Source of the DNA: a virus
DNA: 24,726 nucleotides
IMG/VR virus record: IMGVR_UViG_3300042988_001730
Span: 1-24,726 of that record
Direction: 5' to 3' (one strand)
How positions within the stretch are numbered: the stretch's first letter is position 1; every line of letters starts with the position of its first letter. Under the pieces are notes generated by a model, which saw only the letters and a list, made by a program, of their open reading frames with translations, did no database searches and was not told where the DNA came from. Below, in pieces: positions 21,892 through 24,726 of the stretch. The translations under genes and the position numbers were made by a program.

Positions 21892-23091
21892 ATGACTGAT
21901 ACATATAAGATTGTGCCAGGCGGAGCAATTAATTTTGCGCTTGCCTTTGGTGCGGCTGATACGACGAAAAACGTGATACTCGAACCGAGCGAGGTAGAAA
22001 AACTCTACCCGTACATTTACCGTGGGTTTGTCGTTATCCCTAATTGGACTAACGTGGTAACACTCACGGTTGCATTCACTGATGCCGCTGACGGAAACTC
22101 GAAAAACCTTGATTCTGATGCAGGATTGGCACAAAATGGAACAAGGGAAATAACTACGCTTACTGTTGAAGTAGCAGAGCCAATCACGTGTACATTAACT
22201 CTGTCTGGGGCTCCTGGGGGGGCTGGGGGAACGATCTATTGCACGTTCTACAGCACAGAAAATGCGAGTGGTGCAAGCTCGAGTCTGGGCCCTGTCGTCG
22301 CAATATCAGATATCGCCAAAATTGCCGGGGTCGTTCCTCAAATGGATTCGACAGACCGGCTCGCTGTGAGTGTTTACGGGAAAAATGCCGCGAGCGGCGA
22401 TACAGAAATACATGTTGCTGCGGATGGCGATGTGCAGGTAGACGTAGTTTCGACTACGAGCGACGCGATTCTCACCACGATTGACGCCGACACCGGGAGT
22501 ATCGCTACAGATGCGAGCACCATAGCGGGCGCAATCGCAGGGTCAGAAATGCAGGTCGATGTCGTTAGCACCACGAGCGACGCGATTTTGACAACGATAG
22601 ATTCGGATACCTCGGCCCTAGCCGGTTGTGTGGGTGGTACAGAACTTCAGATAGATGTAGTTTCGACTACGAGCGACGCGATTCTCACCACGATTGACGC
22701 CGACACCGGGAGTATCGCTACAGATGCGAGCACCATAGCGGGCGCAATCGCAGGGTCAGAAATGCAGGTCGATGTCGTAACAACACCTACCCCTCATGTT
22801 ACGACGGTACAAGCGGTAATTGACATGGTCGGGAGTGGTACAAACCCTTCAGAAATAGATTCTTCCGCAATGGAAGAATTACACGTGTATGTAAAAAAAG
22901 AATTCCGATGGTGCTTTGCTGCTAATCAAACAGCGGCAAACACGACAATCGCCAGTGATACAACAAGCGGCGTGTTACCTCCTGGCTACTGGCCCTTCGT
23001 CACAAAGGGCGCAACGTTAAAATTTTACATACGGAGCAATGATACAAATGCTCTAACGGACGGAATTACTTACTGGAGTGGGGAGGAATAG
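21892..23091 (+). CDS. Tail fibre-like protein with internal tandem repeats
   Basis: 399 residues; strong ribosome binding site GAGGAGATAA. An N-terminal beta domain (residues ~1-130; GGAINFALAFGAAD, then VVIPNWTNVVTLTVAFTDAA) is followed by a short linker and ~120 residues of repeats. Each repeat has a DVVSTTSDAILTTIDADTGS strand-helix pattern with spacer SIATDASTIAGAIAGSEMQV, typical of phage fibre shafts that trimerise. A first and third copy are DNA-identical over 122 bp with a diverged copy between them. The C-terminal ~110 residues form another beta domain ending DGITYWSGEE. Presumably a receptor-binding or fibre component. It follows the caspase gene directly, so the signalling block sits inside the fibre operon. 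Confidence 0.6.
   Translation: MTDTYKIVPGGAINFALAFGAADTTKNVILEPSEVEKLYPYIYRGFVVIPNWTNVVTLTVAFTDAADGNSKNLDSDAGLAQNGTREITTLTVEVAEPITCTLTLSGAPGGAGGTIYCTFYSTENASGASSSLGPVVAISDIAKIAGVVPQMDSTDRLAVSVYGKNAASGDTEIHVAADGDVQVDVVSTTSDAILTTIDADTGSIATDASTIAGAIAGSEMQVDVVSTTSDAILTTIDSDTSALAGCVGGTELQIDVVSTTSDAILTTIDADTGSIATDASTIAGAIAGSEMQVDVVTTPTPHVTTVQAVIDMVGSGTNPSEIDSSAMEELHVYVKKEFRWCFAANQTAANTTIASDTTSGVLPPGYWPFVTKGATLKFYIRSNDTNALTDGITYWSGEE
22444..22565 (+). repeat. Direct repeat copy A (122 bp, identical to 22657-22778)
   Basis: The 122 bases starting GTAGTTTCGACTACGAGCG are repeated without mismatch 213 bp downstream (71 codons, in frame). Synonymous positions are unchanged, which indicates a recent duplication or gene conversion. 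Confidence 0.85.
22657..22778 (+). repeat. Direct repeat copy B (122 bp, identical to 22444-22565)
   Basis: Second perfect copy. Between the two copies (22566-22656) lies a related but diverged unit (encoding TSDAILTTIDSDTSALAG), so the array has three units, two of which were recently homogenised. Confidence 0.85.
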
Positions 23092-23093
23092 AC

Positions 23094-23441
23094 ATGATAC
23101 AGCGCGGCATACCGGCAACCTTTTTCTCTGCTCAATTTCAGGTATACGCTCTCGGAAATCTCGGCGCAACCGAAACGATAAATTGGGCGAACGGGCAATT
23201 CCAGGAAGGTACGCAGGATCAAAATGTGGCTATAACACACAGCAATATGGTAAAAGGCACCTGCTATCAATTCGAGTGGACTGTAGGCGCAGGCGGGGGA
23301 TTCACGATGACGTGGGTCGATACGATATATTGGGACCAGGGCGCGGAGCCAACTTGGACAACAGTGGCAGGGGAAACGAATATCGCAAGATTTTATTATA
23401 ACGGAAGCAAAATAATAGCGTCCGGATGGACACAAAGTTAG
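23094..23441 (+). CDS. Small beta-rich virion protein
   Basis: 115 residues, ATG three bases after the fibre gene stop. The pattern ETINWANGQFQEGTQDQNVA followed by GTCYQFEWTVGAGGGFTMTW, AEPTWTTVAGETNIARFYYN and GSKIIASGW is the small jelly-roll-like domain seen at C-termini of many phage fibres and as free proteins: strand TINWxNGxF, then TxxAGxxxxxxFxYxG. A fibre-tip or receptor-binding accessory is likely. No catalytic motif. Confidence 0.55.
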   Translation: MIQRGIPATFFSAQFQVYALGNLGATETINWANGQFQEGTQDQNVAITHSNMVKGTCYQFEWTVGAGGGFTMTWVDTIYWDQGAEPTWTTVAGETNIARFYYNGSKIIASGWTQS

Positions 23442-23459
23442 AGTTTCGATTCGAAACTC
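23441..23459 (+). repeat. Perfect 9-bp palindrome at the end of the small fibre gene
   Basis: GAGTTTCGA-T-TCGAAACTC: two perfect 9-bp arms around one base, overlapping the last base of the TAG stop. As RNA it folds to an 8-bp stem with a 3-nt loop. No T-run follows (GACGTAAGTC), so it is not a classical intrinsic terminator. It could be a processing site or operator. Confidence 0.55.
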
Positions 23460-23501
23460 GACGTAAGTCATTGATATATAAGGTTTGGAAAAGGAAAAAG
23501 T

Positions 23502-23771
23502 ATGAAAGCAATAATAAAAAAAGTCACTAGCCCAACAGCGGATAATAAAGCTGTAGTTAATCTCGAAATCGAGATAAAAAAGGATGACGGAAGCCTGTTA
23601 TGGTCAGGACAACGGGCGATAGCTACTCATGAAACAGACCCGGCAAAGGTGCAGGCATACATAAAAACGAGCTTGCAAAACATACGCAATCAGGCCGTAG
23701 CAGAGGCAAATGCAAAGCTCAAAGATGTAGTTGACACTCTTGTAAACCAGGAAATTGATTTGGATAAATAA
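23502..23771 (+). CDS. Small hypothetical protein
   Basis: 89 residues; ribosome binding site AAAAGGAAAAAGT. N-terminal strands (KAIIKKVTSPTADNKAVVNL, then EIEIKKDDGSLLWSGQRAI) precede a C-terminal helix (NIRNQAVAEANAKLKDVVDT). This looks like a compact beta-then-alpha protein. It lies in the spacer after the palindrome and 2 bp before the next start. Phage clusters often have such a small protein before a fibre, possibly an assembly factor, but I cannot identify it. Confidence 0.5.
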   Translation: MKAIIKKVTSPTADNKAVVNLEIEIKKDDGSLLWSGQRAIATHETDPAKVQAYIKTSLQNIRNQAVAEANAKLKDVVDTLVNQEIDLDK

Positions 23772-23773
23772 CT

Positions 23774-24726
23774 ATGGCACGATATTTTGTAAACGGGGGA
23801 GTAGATAATAATTGGTCTACTTCGGGAAACTGGAGTGCTTCACCAGGGGGAGCAGGGGGAGAAACTGTCCCGACAAGCACAGATGATGTTTATTTGGACG
23901 GTAGTTCCCCAAATTGCACTATAGACGCAACAGCAAATTGCAAAGATTTCGTGTGTACAGGCTACACGAATGCCCTTACACAATCTGCAGATTTAAATGT
24001 GTACGGGGATACCTTTACGTTTGTTGCAGGGATGACGTTTAATTATAATGTGAACTATGCAATAATTTTCAACGAAACAGCTACGTTTACAAGTGCAGGA
24101 AAAGAGATCGGAGGGATAACCCACAATGCTCATGGGAAAATACTTACAACTGATAATGTAACAATAAATGGAATTATAAATTTAGGTACTGATCCTAACG
24201 CTCCGTGGTTTTTTTGGGCAGGGGGGGTTCTTTCTTGTAAAGGCAATATTACAACGACTGGTAACGCAAATCCAGAAGGTACAAAAATAGAAATTTGTGG
24301 AGTGAATGATCAATTATTTGATCTATGGTCACTACGAAGTGGGTATATAACGATAAATAAGTCTGGAGGAACGTTATCTTTTTCCGGAAAATTGTACAAC
24401 GGGGAGTTAACATTTATTCCTTTAAATGGCACAGTATTAACTTATATTGCTGGTACTGTGGTTCATGTTGCAACTGGAAATCTTGCGGCTGGTGAGGCAA
24501 CGATAAATACAAATGGAATAAACTGGGAAATGTTCGGCATTTGGGCTGGACCAATTATCCTTACCTCAAATATGTCTGTTAAAAATGTCAGAATCGGTGC
24601 CGCTTTATTTCTTAATGGCAATACAATAGATTGTTCAGAAAATTTATTGTTAAATTTTAATATTTTTGGAACTACAAATATAAAAATGACAGGTTCCAGC
24701 AAAACCATTTCAGGGGCTGGCAGCAT
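23774..24726 (+). CDS. Predicted beta-helix tail fibre/adhesin protein, 3' partial
   Basis: The frame starting at ATG 23774 is open to the window end (317 codons without a stop), so the gene is truncated by the window. The N-terminus reads MARYFVNGGVDNNWSTSGNW, then VPTSTDDVYLDG and CTIDATANCKDFVCTGYTNA. This is the common opening of large extracellular or virion proteins built of short beta strands, with N-WS-x-x-x-NW and VPTS-x-DDV. The rest is a succession of ~20-residue strand-turn units (VTINGIINLGTDPNAPW, LSFSGKLYNGELTFIPLNGT, MSVKNVRIGAALFLNGNTID), a right-handed beta-helix pattern. It probably serves as the receptor-contacting fibre or spike, given the position at the distal end of the tail module. 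Confidence 0.6.
   Translation, partial: MARYFVNGGVDNNWSTSGNWSASPGGAGGETVPTSTDDVYLDGSSPNCTIDATANCKDFVCTGYTNALTQSADLNVYGDTFTFVAGMTFNYNVNYAIIFNETATFTSAGKEIGGITHNAHGKILTTDNVTINGIINLGTDPNAPWFFWAGGVLSCKGNITTTGNANPEGTKIEICGVNDQLFDLWSLRSGYITINKSGGTLSFSGKLYNGELTFIPLNGTVLTYIAGTVVHVATGNLAAGEATINTNGINWEMFGIWAGPIILTSNMSVKNVRIGAALFLNGNTIDCSENLLLNFNIFGTTNIKMTGSSKTISGAGS

Noticed and set aside
22444-22778. CRISPR-like repeat array
   Set aside because: The repeats are 122 bp, in frame and within a fibre gene; only two perfect copies and no spacer pattern.
23441-23470. Intrinsic terminator
   Set aside because: The stem is followed by GACGTAAGTC and not by a T-run, and the genes downstream continue in the same direction.
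1-24726. Tailocin, contractile injection system or gene transfer agent
   Set aside because: Terminase, portal and capsid are present and no sheath or baseplate-contractile gene is seen; a GTA cannot be fully excluded but no feature favours it.
1-24726. tRNA genes, diversity-generating retroelement or reverse transcriptase
   Set aside because: No RT motif, template/variable repeat pair or tRNA-like cloverleaf was recognised on reading both strands.

Overview
The window is a contiguous stretch of late (structural) genes of a tailed dsDNA phage or prophage, with every supported gene on the + strand. It starts inside the large terminase gene and runs through head, neck, tail tube, tape measure and tail-tip/fibre genes. 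It ends inside a predicted beta-helix fibre gene. There is a tail tube gene, a tape-measure gene and a G/GT-type chaperone pair but no sheath gene in view, which points to a long non-contractile tail (siphovirus morphology). The DNA is moderately AT-rich. Several proteins (tail tube, G/GT chaperone, the 269-aa and 267-aa proteins after the tape measure) resemble, from memory only, the structural cassette seen in prophages of Planctomycetota, Lentisphaerota and related PVC bacteria. The host assignment is therefore an inference and not a result.

Layout. 1-869: C-terminal nuclease half of the GpA-type terminase. 866-1914: AT-rich small genes, including a fragment homologous to a tail protein encoded 11.5 kb downstream and an HTH-like protein. 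1915-2151: non-coding, with two successive inverted repeats ending at the ribosome binding site of the next gene. 2152-5824: small connector-like protein, lambda-type portal, and a prohead protease fused in frame to a gpT-like capsid protein. 5878-8744: DUF2190 decoration-like protein, neck and tail-terminator proteins, tail tube protein. 8766-9472: tail chaperone with a -1 frame extension that lacks any start codon. 9462-11828: tape measure. 11844-17904: a small membrane protein and a run of tail-tip, propeller, Fn3-like and repeat-built fibre proteins.

17904-21878 is the most unusual part. Three small unknown proteins and a two-TM membrane protein are followed by a GAF-domain protein, a eukaryotic-type Ser/Thr kinase and a caspase-like (C14) protease. 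The last three overlap one another. The block sits between fibre genes with no room for separate promoters, so it looks co-transcribed with the late operon. Sensor, kinase and caspase in one translationally coupled cassette suggest a signalling and proteolysis (cell-death or host-takeover) system carried by the phage. Its function is not known to me.

21892-24726 returns to virion proteins: a repeat-containing fibre protein with a 122-bp perfect internal duplication, a small beta-rich protein, a small unknown, and the start of a large beta-helix fibre protein cut by the window end. No integrase, lysis genes, tRNA, CRISPR array or insertion sequence was recognised.
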